A DNA stretch of 64,000 nucleotides, taken from NCBI GenBank assembly GCA_029213065.1, contig JARGPH010000023.1, forward strand, positions 36,847 through 100,846, written 5' to 3'. This DNA is from Verrucomicrobiales bacterium. GTDB taxonomy: Bacteria; Verrucomicrobiota; Verrucomicrobiia; Verrucomicrobiales; DEV007. Under the pieces are notes generated by a model. The model was given only the letters and a program-made list of their open reading frames with translations, was not told the origin of the DNA and ran no database searches. The position numbers were made by a program, and so were the translations under genes. Positions 8,928-17,172 of this stretch are shown piece after piece (position 1 is the stretch's first letter; every line of letters starts with the position of its first letter).

Positions 8928-9497
8928 TCAGGCTCCACCCCAGCTGCTGTAGATGTTGACCCGAGTCCCGTAGGTCGTGTTGTCAAAAATCATCTGCGCC
9001 GAACTCGGGGGCATTCGGATACAGCCTGCTGAGGCCGGGTATCCGGGAAGGTGGCCCGCGTGCATGCCGTAGGCACTGCCGCTGAGACGCATCCAGTAGG
9101 GCATTTCAACCCCGTAGATCGTGGAAATTTTTCCGGTGCGAACCTTTTGCGAAATGTTGAAACTCCCGCGTGGTGTCCACTTACCCGGACGGGCTGTGGA
9201 AACGGGGGTATCAATCGCAACCTTGCCATCGACCAGGAGGTATCCGCGTTGATCCGCCACATCAATAACAACACGAGTGTTCTTGCTGTTACTTTGTGAA
9301 AGGATCATGGGATTGACCCGGGCTCCGCTTTCATGGCGTTCAATCGACGGCTTCGAGCGGAAGCTGCTTTGGAACATGTTGCCATTGCGTGTGCTGACGG
9401 CAGAGGTTCCGTTGCCGGAACTAGTGCACGAGGTCGCTGCCGCAGCCCCTAAAATAAGGGATAGCGCGAGACCATACGAGAGGACTCTTCTCTTCAT
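8928..9497 (-). CDS. L,D-transpeptidase (YkuD) lipoprotein
   Basis: A 189-residue cell-envelope enzyme that would form 3-3 peptidoglycan crosslinks or attach proteins to peptidoglycan. The start at 9497 (MKRRVLSYG) gives a lipoprotein signal peptide ending at ATSC, so Cys about 23 is the likely lipidation site. The YkuD domain occupies about 80-185 with the catalytic signature HAGHLPGYPASAGCIRMP, which holds the conserved His, Ser/Gly and nucleophilic Cys. The frame extends 24 codons upstream but with no coding character. A good sigma-70-type promoter lies about 85 bases upstream. Confidence 0.92.
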   Translation of the reverse strand: MKRRVLSYGLALSLILGAAAATSCTSSGNGTSAVSTRNGNMFQSSFRSKPSIERHESGARVNPMILSQSNSKNTRVVIDVADQRGYLLVDGKVAIDTPVSTARPGKWTPRGSFNISQKVRTGKISTIYGVEMPYWMRLSGSAYGMHAGHLPGYPASAGCIRMPPSSAQMIFDNTTYGTRVNIYSSWGGA

Positions 9498-9580
9498 AAC
9501 TGTCTGTATTTGGTGTTTGTGTAGGTGTGATCTGCAGCAAGCCGCAGGTCGGGTGTTTGTGTAAAACAACCCTAACCTAA

Positions 9581-9609
9581 ATTATAACAAATACAAATAA
9601 TTATGATAA
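9581..9609 (-). promoter_or_regulatory. Sigma-70-type promoter for the L,D-transpeptidase gene
   Basis: On the minus strand: TTATCA (-35, four of six matches), a 17-base spacer, TATAAT (-10, perfect). The surrounding 60 bases are markedly AT-rich compared with the flanking genes. The implied leader is roughly 80 bases. Confidence 0.7.
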
Positions 9610-9628
9610 TTATATAGCTATTCTTCCG

Positions 9629-10816
9629 TTATGATTCGGAAGGAAGAGGTCTTTCAGGGTTGGTCTCCGCCTCGTAATCGACCGATTCGAGCCCGAAGCC
9701 GAACAGTTTGAGAAATTCTGTCTGGTAGCCGGAAAAGTCGGAAAGCTCATTGAGGTTCTCGGTCGTGACGGCTTCCCAGGCGCTTGCGACAGCGGCCTGA
9801 ACGTCGTCTTCCATCTCCCAGTCGTCGATGCGGATACGTCCTTTTTCGTCGAGTCCTTTCGCGGTATCGGCGGCCATGTAATCACCGAAGAGGCGCTGAA
9901 TCTGCTCGATGCAGCCTTCGTGATTTCCCTTCTCTTTCATGACCTTATAAAGGAGCGAGATATAAAGGGGAACCACAGGAATCGCGGAGCTGGCCTGAGT
10001 CACGAGTGCTTTGTTAACCGAAACGACCGCGGAATTGGCACCGAATTTTTCGTTCATGCGAATCGCTGACTCTTCGACATGCTCTTTGGCTTTGCCGATC
10101 GTTCCGTTCGTGTAGATCGGGTAGGTCAGTTCCGGTCCGATATAGGAATAGGCAACGGTTTGGAATCCGTCCGCGAGAACACCAGCTTCACTGAGAGCAT
10201 TGATCCAGAGTTCCCAGTCTTCTCCACCCATTACTTTGACGGTGTGGGCGATCTCGTCTCCTTCTGCCGGCTCAATGCTGATTGGAGAAATAACCCCGGT
10301 GTCGGTGTTGATGTTTTTCTGGGTGTACGGGGCGCCGATCGGCTTGAGAACGGAACGGTAGGTTTCCCCGTCGGTGGGATCAGTTCTGCGTGGAGACGCG
10401 AGACTGTAAACGACGCAGTCGATCTGTCCGAGGTCCGCTTTGATCGTCTCGATGACCTGGTCTTTGATCTCGTTGGAGAAGGCATCGCCGTTGAAGCTTT
10501 TCGCGTAGAGACCTTCTTTCTGTGCTGCGTTTTCGAATGCGACAGAGTTATACCAACCAGCGCTTCCTGTTTTGCGCTCCGTGCCGGGCTTTTCGAAAAA
10601 GACGCCGATGGTGGAAGCTCCCCCACCGAAAGCGGGAACGATTCGTGAGGCGAGCCCGTAGCCGGTCGAGGAGCCGATCACGAGAACGTTCTTCGGCGGG
10701 TTCGCGAGAGGCGGCTGAGATTTTACGTAATCGATCTGCGATTGGACATGAGCGGCACAGCCTTCGGGATGCGCGGTGGTGCAGATAAAGCCTCGAGTTT
10801 TGGGAGCAATGATCAT
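9629..10816 (-). CDS. fabV: Enoyl-[acyl-carrier-protein] reductase FabV
   Basis: A 395-residue NADH-dependent reductase for the last step of fatty-acid elongation (the FabV type, longer than FabI). The N-terminal [20 protein letters not shown] is the family's start signature. [16 protein letters not shown] is the nucleotide-binding loop, and [11 protein letters not shown] and [11 protein letters not shown] contain conserved positions, the latter holding the Tyr-x8-Lys catalytic spacing. The ATG at 10816 gives the normal family length; 34 extra upstream codons are rejected. It is separated from the upstream DUF5069 gene by that gene's terminator, so it has its own promoter, not located here. 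No fabI-like gene is visible in the window. Confidence 0.95.
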   Translation of the reverse strand: MIIAPKTRGFICTTAHPEGCAAHVQSQIDYVKSQPPLANPPKNVLVIGSSTGYGLASRIVPAFGGGASTIGVFFEKPGTERKTGSAGWYNSVAFENAAQKEGLYAKSFNGDAFSNEIKDQVIETIKADLGQIDCVVYSLASPRRTDPTDGETYRSVLKPIGAPYTQKNINTDTGVISPISIEPAEGDEIAHTVKVMGGEDWELWINALSEAGVLADGFQTVAYSYIGPELTYPIYTNGTIGKAKEHVEESAIRMNEKFGANSAVVSVNKALVTQASSAIPVVPLYISLLYKVMKEKGNHEGCIEQIQRLFGDYMAADTAKGLDEKGRIRIDDWEMEDDVQAAVASAWEAVTTENLNELSDFSGYQTEFLKLFGFGLESVDYEAETNPERPLPSES

Positions 10817-10917
10817 AGTAAGGTCAAAAAATGAATGATTGAGCGATAACAGGACCGCAGGAGGAAAACAACCGCTTTGTGAACGGTTTGAAAAGCCTTT
10901 GTTTAGGGAAAAGGGCA

Positions 10918-10953
10918 CAAAAAACCCGCTTGCGGCGCGAGTCCGAAGCGGGT
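10918..10953 (-). terminator. Rho-independent terminator after the DUF5069 gene
   Basis: Minus strand: ACCCGCTT and AAGCGGGT enclose a 14-base loop, followed by TTTTTTG. It lies 33 bases past the stop of the leftward DUF5069 gene and before fabV. Confidence 0.8.
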
Positions 10954-10985
10954 CTTGAAAGTTCAGGAATGAATTCCTGCAGCGA

Positions 10986-11426
10986 TTACTTGAGCTCCTG
11001 TCCGTGGAAGATAGCCCAGTCGTCGAGGTTGTTGAGATTGACGGCGTCTTTGACGGTTCCGTCGTCGTCGCGCCCTGCTGCTTCGAGGATCTCAGCGCGG
11101 GTGCCGTCGTCGTGGATGTAGCCTTTGATCGCGGCGTTCAGTTTATCAACGGCGTCCTGGTCGAGTGAGCCGCCTTTTTGCTGCAGCACCCAGTTTTCGA
11201 GCTCGATGTAGCTTGGCTTGGAGTCGCTGATGTAGCTTTCGAAGTCACCTTTGTCGATGCCGAGACCGTCGAGAACCATCTGGTCGTAGCCCGCTCCGAT
11301 AGCAGGGTAGTCGGAATGAAGTTTTCCTGCTGCACCGAGTGACGCTTTGAGCCAGAGGCGTGGAAGATGGAGAACGCCGAGAGGACCGGCTGTGCCGGAG
11401 CTGATAAGTGGAACAATATTGCTCAT
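10986..11426 (-). CDS. DUF5069-family protein
   Basis: A 146-residue protein. The segment [20 protein letters not shown] and the following [20 protein letters not shown] match the pattern of DUF5069 proteins (LPR.. / D..FL..LGI). No signal peptide or membrane segment, so probably cytoplasmic. The start at 11426 (MSNIVPLIS) is preferred over an upstream extension. The start context ATTACTATG lacks a Shine-Dalgarno, as do fabV and the gene at 12951. No biochemical role is known for the family. Confidence 0.8.
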   Translation of the reverse strand: MSNIVPLISSGTAGPLGVLHLPRLWLKASLGAAGKLHSDYPAIGAGYDQMVLDGLGIDKGDFESYISDSKPSYIELENWVLQQKGGSLDQDAVDKLNAAIKGYIHDDGTRAEILEAAGRDDDGTVKDAVNLNNLDDWAIFHGQELK

Positions 11427-11625
11427 AGTAATTTGAATCAGGAAGTAATTTGAATCAGGATTTTTGACAGAGCGCGTGCCCGGTCTTGTGTAGGAAGGGA
11501 GAATACGGGGAGCGCCAATCGACTTCAATGCTTTTCCGCACCTGATCCCGTGCCGGAATTATCACTTTTTTAGCGTAAGGCGCGCTTGAGGTGGGGGAGC
11601 TGTTCGTCGTATCATCCTGCTCTAT

Positions 11626-12384
11626 ATGAAAATCGATTTCGCCGCTTCGTTTAAGGATCTCTTTTCCACGGAAAAGAAATGGATGACCGTCCTCGGTCTC
11701 TCCGTCAGTATGTTAATTCCCGTTGTCGGGCCGCTCGTTGCGATCGGTTATCTGATGCGGAGGTTTGCGAGAGTTCGAAACGGCAAGTCAGCTGAAGATT
11801 TCGATTTCAATAATTTCGGAGAGTATCTTCAGATCGGTCTCTGGCCGTTTCTCTGTTCGATTGTCGCCACCGTCGTTCTCCTGCCGGTCATTTTTATTTG
11901 TGCCGTTCCGATGTCGGTGGGGCCAATGCTGGCGCAGGATAATCAAGGTCTCGGGATTGCCATTATGGTCGTCGGGTTTGTCCTTTACCTCGCCGCCCTG
12001 CTCCTGCTCATGCTGGTGACGTATCCCATCATGCTGCGATCCGGATTGATGATGGATTTCAAGAGTGGGTTCTCGAAGTCATTCACCCTCAGTTTCATCA
12101 AGAAGGTCGGAATGAGCCTGATCGGTTACCTGGTGCTGGTTTCCATCATCGCGATTCCTCTCGTTCTGATCGGCTATGTGGCGTTGTTTGTGGGAGCGAT
12201 TGTGGTAGCGGCAGGACTTCAGTTCGTGATGCTGCACCTTATCTTCCAGCACTACGATCTCTATCTTGAGCGGGGCGGGGAAGCGATCGAAGTGAACCCG
12301 GAACTGATTAAGGAGTATGGCAATCCTCCGCTTCCCAATGCGAATACGCCTCCACCGGTTGATCAGCCCGGTGTCGGTGAGTAG
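11626..12384 (+). CDS. DUF4013-type multi-pass membrane protein
   Basis: A 252-residue integral membrane protein with about five to six hydrophobic segments (near residues 20-40, 70-95, 105-130, 160-185 and 185-210) and a short proline-rich cytoplasmic tail ending PNANTPPPVDQPGVGE. The N-terminal region with VGPLVAIGYLMRRFARVRNG resembles DUF4013 proteins. No catalytic motif. It stands alone between a leftward and a convergent leftward gene. Function unknown. Confidence 0.75.
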   Translation: MKIDFAASFKDLFSTEKKWMTVLGLSVSMLIPVVGPLVAIGYLMRRFARVRNGKSAEDFDFNNFGEYLQIGLWPFLCSIVATVVLLPVIFICAVPMSVGPMLAQDNQGLGIAIMVVGFVLYLAALLLLMLVTYPIMLRSGLMMDFKSGFSKSFTLSFIKKVGMSLIGYLVLVSIIAIPLVLIGYVALFVGAIVVAAGLQFVMLHLIFQHYDLYLERGGEAIEVNPELIKEYGNPPLPNANTPPPVDQPGVGE

Positions 12385-12411
12385 TTCACGGGCAGGGTTC
12401 AGGGCCTGCGA

Positions 12412-12437
12412 TTTTCCCGGTGAAACTCCGGGGGAAA
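12412..12437. terminator. Possible bidirectional terminator between convergent genes
   Basis: TTTTCCCGG and CCGGGGGAAA form an imperfect stem with a seven-base loop between the convergent genes at 11626 and 12466. There is no strong T tract, so the call is weak. Confidence 0.4.
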
Positions 12438-12465
12438 CGACCTGACCAAACTCAGGAAAGCACGA

Positions 12466-12858
12466 TCACTCTTCGGAGACGTCGGTGGGCTTTCCGGCGC
12501 TGATCCAGCCGGAAATGCCGGCGGGCAGGTGCTTCACGTTGGTGTAGCCCAGCTGTCGCACCGCAGTGGCGGCGGCGAGGTAGGCTTCGCATGAGGGGCT
12601 CCCGCAATACACGACGATGAGCTTTTCTTTGTCCTCGCCGAGGACGGCGGCGAGGTTTTCTTCGTTGGCGCGGAAGTCGATTGCGCCGGGGAGGTGGCCT
12701 TTCTTGAAATACTTCGAACCGTTCACGTCGAGCAGGATCGCGCCTTTGTTCTCGATGATGGATTCCATTTCGGGGATGCTGACTTCGGGGATTTTCTCAT
12801 CAGCACTGAGAACGGTGAAAGTGCCTAGAAAGAGGAAAACAAGAGCGGGAATCTTCAT
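12466..12858 (-). CDS. Exported single-domain rhodanese-like protein
   Basis: A 130-residue protein with a signal peptide (1-19, ...TVLSA). The rest is one rhodanese domain: ILLDVNGSKYFKKGHLPGAI is the family's N-terminal motif, and VVYCGSPSCEAY carries the active-site Cys loop. It is probably a periplasmic sulfur-transfer or thiol-handling protein. It lies 92 bases downstream of a small exported protein gene on the same strand, with a terminator between them. Confidence 0.88.
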   Translation of the reverse strand: MKIPALVFLFLGTFTVLSADEKIPEVSIPEMESIIENKGAILLDVNGSKYFKKGHLPGAIDFRANEENLAAVLGEDKEKLIVVYCGSPSCEAYLAAATAVRQLGYTNVKHLPAGISGWISAGKPTDVSEE

Positions 12859-12879
12859 TGGTATAGAGAGGTAGATACA

Positions 12880-12911
12880 AAAACACCCAACGGTTTCCCG
12901 CCGGGTGTTTT
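12880..12911 (-). terminator. Rho-independent terminator after the small exported protein gene
   Basis: Minus strand: ACACCC and GGGTGT with an inner GC-rich part, followed by TTTTTG. It lies 40 bases past the stop of the leftward gene at 12951. Confidence 0.7.
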
Positions 12912-12950
12912 CGAAATTGTTAACAGCAGGTCATGCTGTCGACGAAAGGG

Positions 12951-13235
12951 TTAGCTTGCTTTCGCGATCGTGACTGAGTCAGCCTTGTTGTGCTCGTGCA
13001 CCACTTCGATTTTCTTGCCGTCGAGATCGTCGATGGAAGCTTCTTTGCCTTCGGCATCAGTGATCTTGGTGGTCGCCTGGAGTTTGATTCCTTTGTCGAC
13101 GCCTTCCACAGTGAGAACTTTATCGTCCTCGTTGTATTCGAAGGTACCGGTGACGGTCGTCTTTTTACCGCAGCCTGCGTAGACTGAGCCTGCCGCGAAT
13201 ACGATCGCGACCATGATTGCGATGAATTGTTTCAT
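12951..13235 (-). CDS. Small exported protein of unknown function
   Basis: A 94-residue protein with a signal peptide (MKQFIAIMVAIVFAAGSVYA) followed by CGKKTTVTG. The mature part, about 74 residues, looks all-beta (GTFEYNEDDKVLTVEGVDKG, KITDAEGKEASIDDLDGKKI, VEVVHEHNK) and could be a small OB- or SH3-like barrel. The mature domain opens with Gly-Cys, but no classical lipobox precedes it. The start context is AATACTATG without Shine-Dalgarno. Function unknown. Confidence 0.75.
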   Translation of the reverse strand: MKQFIAIMVAIVFAAGSVYAGCGKKTTVTGTFEYNEDDKVLTVEGVDKGIKLQATTKITDAEGKEASIDDLDGKKIEVVHEHNKADSVTIAKAS

Positions 13236-13335
13236 AGTATTGTTTTGGTGTAATTTCGTAATCTCAAAGGAAGCCTTTGAAACTGATACTATTAAACTGG
13301 ATTTTCTGATACGAATGCAAGAGAATTATCGACCG

Positions 13336-13950
13336 ATGAACGCCGTAAAATGGAATCTGTTTTTTTCAGCGGAGAGAGTACTGCTTCTCTGCGGGGTGGT
13401 GTTGCTCACTTCTTTCTCCCATGCCCACCCTCTCCCGGAGATTCCGGTGTGGGCTTTCTTTGAGGAGGATGGAACCACTCGTATCGAGATCGAAGTCGAT
13501 CCCCGGTGTTTTGAGAAAGATCCCGAAAAGGAACTCTACATGCTGAATTGGTATCTGCAGCGCTGTGACGGAGAGGAAAAAAAGGAGATGCTGGAGAAGG
13601 CAAAAGCGTTTATTCCCACGCGGATCGCGATGCTCTTTGATTCTGCGGAGGGAATTCCCGAACCGGTCTATACCTGTTCCTTTACGAAGCTGGGCGGGGA
13701 GCCGCTTAAGAAAATGGACGATCCCGTCGTGATTCGTGCGGTATGGAAAACGAGGATTCCCGAATCGGCGAAGACTTATCAGGTGAAGGCAAAAGGGGTT
13801 GGGATTTTCAGTGTTATCTTTCTGAATCACATCAATGACAGAGCGGTGCCCCGAATTCAGACGCTCTTTCCGGGGGAGGAGAGTTATGTCCTCGATTTGC
13901 CTCCGCTCGCGGCAGGAGCAGAGACTCAACAGGGTAAGGTGGCAGAGTGA
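13336..13950 (+). CDS. Exported protein of unknown function
   Basis: A 204-residue protein. The ATG at 13336 gives a signal-anchor-like N-terminus (FSAERVLLLCGVVLLTSFSHA) and a mature start HPLPEIPVWAFFEEDG. The frame is open upstream to 13213, but that overlaps the divergent gene and its promoter region. The mature part reads as a beta-sandwich followed by a charged helical stretch (KELYMLNWYLQRCDGEEKKEMLEKAKAF, here described only in outline). Several verrucomicrobial exported proteins begin with a similar WAFFEEDGT-like strand. No motif suggests activity. Confidence 0.7.
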   Translation: MNAVKWNLFFSAERVLLLCGVVLLTSFSHAHPLPEIPVWAFFEEDGTTRIEIEVDPRCFEKDPEKELYMLNWYLQRCDGEEKKEMLEKAKAFIPTRIAMLFDSAEGIPEPVYTCSFTKLGGEPLKKMDDPVVIRAVWKTRIPESAKTYQVKAKGVGIFSVIFLNHINDRAVPRIQTLFPGEESYVLDLPPLAAGAETQQGKVAE

Positions 13951-13963
13951 ACCCTGTTGGGTT
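13950..13963. promoter_or_regulatory. AACCCTGTTGGGTT palindrome
   Basis: A perfect five-base inverted repeat (AACCC TGTT GGGTT) at the stop codon of the preceding gene and 62 bases before the lipoprotein gene at 14012. Its reverse partner CAACAGGGT also occurs at 13928-13936, so a longer hairpin is possible. Thirteen of these bases are identical to a site at 830. Confidence 0.35.
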
Positions 13964-14011
13964 TCGGAATCTTTCGATTGCCTTTGAATTCGTTTTCTCC
14001 AAAGTCACTCA

Positions 14012-14251
14012 ATGAATCGTCTCCTCCTTATTTCCGGTATCGTAGCAGTATCTCTTTCGGCTCCGGGCTGTGCCTTTTCGAATAAAGAAGACACGCTCGA
14101 AGGGGCATTGCAGAGTCAGGATGCCTGGCTCGAAAAACAGATAAAGAAATCGGAACGGCGTGGTGCCTCCTTCGACGAAAAGTGGGAAAATTACACGAAG
14201 AAGCAGGATGAGAAGTATCACGCCTGGATGAACAAAGTAATGGACGATTGA
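14012..14251 (+). CDS. Small lipoprotein, charged and helical
   Basis: A 79-residue lipoprotein: signal peptide MNRLLLISGIVAVSLS followed by lipobox SAPGC, lipidated Cys at 20. The mature 60 residues are highly charged and helical (AWLEKQIKKSERRGASFDEK, KYHAWMNKVMDD). Size and charge are like small envelope spacer or entry-exclusion-type lipoproteins, but no family is recognised. It is followed 23 bases later by the convergent metalloprotease gene. Confidence 0.72.
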   Translation: MNRLLLISGIVAVSLSAPGCAFSNKEDTLEGALQSQDAWLEKQIKKSERRGASFDEKWENYTKKQDEKYHAWMNKVMDD

Positions 14252-14274
14252 TCAGGTCGGTTGTCCCGCGTGAG

Positions 14275-15618
14275 TTAGAGTTCCAATCGCTTACCGGCAA
14301 TGTGGTAGCACTGGAATACAGCCGTATCAGGTGCTTTGGATGGAAAAGCGATTTTCACCTCGCTTGAGCTTCCTGTGGCGACAAAGAAGAAGAGGGTTCC
14401 GCTCACGGGGGTGAGATTTTCCCCTTCATACTGGACGATAATCTGTTCGGGTGTTTCTTCTTCGGCGAGTTGGCCGACTGGCCAGCTCACCGCGTAGCGT
14501 TTCCCTTTCTCTGTCGGAAAGCGCAGGCTCAAGGCCCGTTCGTTAATCGGTGCGACGGTCGCTGAGATCTTCTCCGGGGCCGGTGCAATCCAGAAGCGGT
14601 TCCCCGGTGGTTTTGGATTGTACCCGATAATTCGGCCGGGAATTATCGCAAAATGGTTGTCCTCGATTTTGCGGGCTGCGACCTGAGCGGCTGCGAACGG
14701 GCTGCGACCGTCGAATCGAATCAGAATGTCAGCCTTGTCGTTCACGCCGATGTATTCAAGCTCGAGGGTGTAGTCGTCGGCAGAGCCCTGAATCTCGTCG
14801 AGACCGCTCATCGCGAAGCGGATTCCCGCAACGTCGTCTGCGCCGAGAGCGCGTCTCACCTGACCGGGCTTCAAGCTGCCGCCGGTGACCATGAGTGCTT
14901 CAATATTCTCCAATCGGTATTCGTCGGAGACCGCAACGATTCGATCCCCCATGGCGGAAAAGGTGGAGCCGGAGGGAAGGTCGGCGGGCTCGAGGCTGTA
15001 GGTAGTGGAGTCGTAGACGCCGTCTTCCGGAAGGGTGAAGGGATTGTTGTCGGCCCGTTTGAAGTAGCTCAGGTTTTCGTCATCCCCCCGTATGTCATCG
15101 CGGGTCCCGCCGACGCCGTCGGGCCCCGGATCGAGATCGAATTTCCCGTTCGGACCGGGAGTGGAGGCGGTGTATTTTTTTCCTCTCGTCGGGGTTCCCG
15201 GCGGAGGCGAGAGGGCGGGGTGCGCAAGGCCGAGGCAATGCCCCATTTCATGGACCATGGTTCCGAAGATATCCGTGCCGCCCTGCGCGGGGACTTCGAT
15301 GGATGGGCTCAGTGAGCTGGATGCGACGAGGAGATCATTCCAGATTTGGACTGCCTGCGTCAGCGTGAAATTCAGATCCGGCTCGAGATCTTCAAAGTCC
15401 GAGTGCAGCGCGACGGTGATTTTCAGGGTGCTTTCTTTTCCGGTGTAGCCGGCGGGATGGACGATGGTATCCGCCGGTTGTCGCTTTCCGGCCATGACGT
15501 AAGTGAAGGCAAATGCCGTTACCGGTTGCAGGAAAAGTGCGATGATCAGGCTGACGGCTGTGAAGAGTTGAGTTCGCTTCTGATAATCAGGCAGGGGAAG
15601 GTCTTCGGGGCGCGTCAT
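14275..15618 (-). CDS. Exported M10-like (matrixin) zinc metalloprotease
   Basis: A 447-residue protein. The start at 15618 (MTRPEDLPLP) gives a membrane or signal segment at about 17-37. The catalytic domain holds HEMGHCLGLAH at 123-133, an exact HExxHxxGxxH metzincin zinc site; the active base is E124. A segment rich in Asp and Gly (about 150-185, GKFDLDPGPDGVGGTRDD) looks like Ca-binding loops. The C-terminal 150 residues look all-beta and may be a substrate- or wall-binding domain. It is probably secreted or periplasmic and its target is unknown. The Met-turn is not assigned with confidence. Confidence 0.82.
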   Translation of the reverse strand: MTRPEDLPLPDYQKRTQLFTAVSLIIALFLQPVTAFAFTYVMAGKRQPADTIVHPAGYTGKESTLKITVALHSDFEDLEPDLNFTLTQAVQIWNDLLVASSSLSPSIEVPAQGGTDIFGTMVHEMGHCLGLAHPALSPPPGTPTRGKKYTASTPGPNGKFDLDPGPDGVGGTRDDIRGDDENLSYFKRADNNPFTLPEDGVYDSTTYSLEPADLPSGSTFSAMGDRIVAVSDEYRLENIEALMVTGGSLKPGQVRRALGADDVAGIRFAMSGLDEIQGSADDYTLELEYIGVNDKADILIRFDGRSPFAAAQVAARKIEDNHFAIIPGRIIGYNPKPPGNRFWIAPAPEKISATVAPINERALSLRFPTEKGKRYAVSWPVGQLAEEETPEQIIVQYEGENLTPVSGTLFFFVATGSSSEVKIAFPSKAPDTAVFQCYHIAGKRLEL

Positions 15619-15724
15619 GAGTGATTTCGGGTTGGTGGCGGATTGTGTGTTTGTGATAGTGAAGGGGAAGAAAGGGCTTCGTTCAATCTTCGAAATCTTT
15701 AAATAGGAAGCGATCAACCGGGTA

Positions 15725-15756
15725 CAAAAAAACGACACCCGGTAAGGAGTGTCGTT
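15725..15756 (-). terminator. Rho-independent terminator after the RRM gene
   Basis: Minus strand: AACGACAC and GTGTCGTT with a ten-base loop, followed by TTTTTTTG. It lies 49 bases past the stop of the leftward RRM gene. Confidence 0.85.
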
Positions 15757-15804
15757 TCCGTGTAAAAGAATATTTCCGGGGAAACTCTTTTGTGAACGAG
15801 CAGA

Positions 15805-16047
15805 CTAGCGTGGCTGTGCTTCGTTCACCTTGAGGGTGCGACCTCCGAAATCCTTGCCGTGGATGGCCTCAATCGCTGAGTTCATCGCCTCGTTGGAATC
15901 CATCGTTACGAATGCAAATCCGCGGACACGTCCTGTGTCACGATCGGTCGGCATGTGCACATCAGTCACCTGACCGTGCTCGCTGAAGAGGGTTTCGAGT
16001 TCTTGTTTAGTCGTGTCGAACGACAGGTTACCTACGTACATTTTCAT
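15805..16047 (-). CDS. RRM-domain RNA-binding protein
   Basis: An 80-residue protein that is a single RNA recognition motif. RNP2 is MYVGNLSF (residues 2-9) and RNP1 is RGFAFVTM (about 43-50), with the aromatic residues for RNA stacking in place. It is a cytoplasmic single-domain RNA binder, similar in size to the cyanobacterial/verrucomicrobial glycine-rich-type proteins but without a Gly-rich tail. The ATG at 16047 (MKMYVGN) is chosen over one three codons upstream. Many such proteins are cold-inducible; nothing in the sequence shows that here. A DEAD-box helicase gene lies 1.1 kb upstream on the same strand. Confidence 0.93.
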   Translation of the reverse strand: MKMYVGNLSFDTTKQELETLFSEHGQVTDVHMPTDRDTGRVRGFAFVTMDSNEAMNSAIEAIHGKDFGGRTLKVNEAQPR

Positions 16048-16322
16048 AATAATCAATCGGCTCAGGCAAAGCGTTTCTTCGAGAACGTGTTCCTCAAAAA
16101 AGGGTTTTCGGAGAGCGTCCGAAACATAAGAGACGGGCTGGCAATCTTAAGACCTGTTTGTTGCCAAGCTTTGAACCACCGTAGTTATCGGCTTCTTTAG
16201 ACGGAATAGCGAATCCTATTTCGATTGATTTGCGGCGAGGGCTTTTGCGGTATTGGCCGCAAAGAGGCGCAAATCCCGCAAAAACACGGGCTGCGAAATC
16301 GCTTTCAGCACTGAAAACTGAA

Positions 16323-17144
16323 TCAAACTCTCCCCTCGACTTCCCGCATGTAGCTGAGGCTGCTTTCGCAGATGTGCTCAATGCCGGGTTTGTAGTCGAA
16401 GACTTCAACGCTGACCCAGTCCTGATAGTCAATCTCCTTGAGGGCAGCGAAGATGGGATCGAATTCGATCTCGCCCATGCCGGGACCGAGAAGGTTGGCG
16501 TCGTTCGCGTGAAAGTGGGCGACCCAGTCTTTGCTTTCGCGGATGATCTGAGCGAACGGCCTCTCTTCACTGGACATCGCTTTGACGTCGAGGTGGAGGC
16601 GGCAGTTCGGTGAGTCCACCATTTGCGCGAGTTCGATGCCGCTGGCTGCGGTGTTGAGAAAATCACCTTCTCCGGGACCGAGAGGTTCGAGGGCGAGGGT
16701 TACTCCGCAATCTTCGAGGACCGGCATCGCGGAGCGAATCGCTTCGGCGGCAAAGGCCATGCCCTGCTCGTGCGAGATCCCCGGGAGGAGATTTCGCTGC
16801 TGCGGTGAACCGAGGACCATGATGGATCCGTCGAGATCCCGGCAGAGACGGGCGAGTTCGGCGAGGTATTCGCCGGTGGATTTGCGAACGGCGTCGTCGG
16901 GTGTGGTGAGGTAGTAGCCTTCGGTCTTGGCGAGAAGCCAGTGAAGTCCCACGCACTCAAGGCCGGCGTCTTTAATCTGCTGTTTGACGGTCGTCCTCTG
17001 TTCCGCGCTGACGTCGCGGGCATCGGAAGCCATCGTGAAAGGCGCGATCTCGATGCCGGTGTATCCGACTTCGCGGGCATACTGAAATGCCTTTTCGAAA
17101 GGCCAGTCCTGAAATGTCTCGTTGCAGATGGCGTATTTCATCAT
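16323..17144 (-). CDS. Sugar phosphate isomerase/epimerase-like TIM-barrel protein
   Basis: A 273-residue protein of the xylose isomerase-like TIM barrel superfamily. Likely metal-binding residues lie in LALEPLGPGEGDF, HLDVKAM, HFHANDANLLGPG and VSVEVFDYKPG, which fit the usual Glu-Asp-His-Glu arrangement. The N-terminus reads YAICNETFQDWPFEKAFQYA. It is cytoplasmic with no signal peptide. Homologues in PVC bacteria sit in carbohydrate catabolic loci, but the flanking genes here do not define a pathway. It is separated from the helicase gene by 28 bases, so the two may be cotranscribed. Confidence 0.86.
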   Translation of the reverse strand: MMKYAICNETFQDWPFEKAFQYAREVGYTGIEIAPFTMASDARDVSAEQRTTVKQQIKDAGLECVGLHWLLAKTEGYYLTTPDDAVRKSTGEYLAELARLCRDLDGSIMVLGSPQQRNLLPGISHEQGMAFAAEAIRSAMPVLEDCGVTLALEPLGPGEGDFLNTAASGIELAQMVDSPNCRLHLDVKAMSSEERPFAQIIRESKDWVAHFHANDANLLGPGMGEIEFDPIFAALKEIDYQDWVSVEVFDYKPGIEHICESSLSYMREVEGRV

Positions 17145-17172
17145 CGTGAAAATTAGCGGTTAAGACTGACTC

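Noticed and set aside
14653..15315. Plus-strand open frame of 220 codons
   Set aside because: Antisense to the metalloprotease gene, which has an exact HExxHxxGxxH site.
16244..16263. TTTGCGG/CCGCAAA hairpin as a terminator
   Set aside because: No T tract and not at the end of a transcript on either strand; seven-base stems are common by chance.
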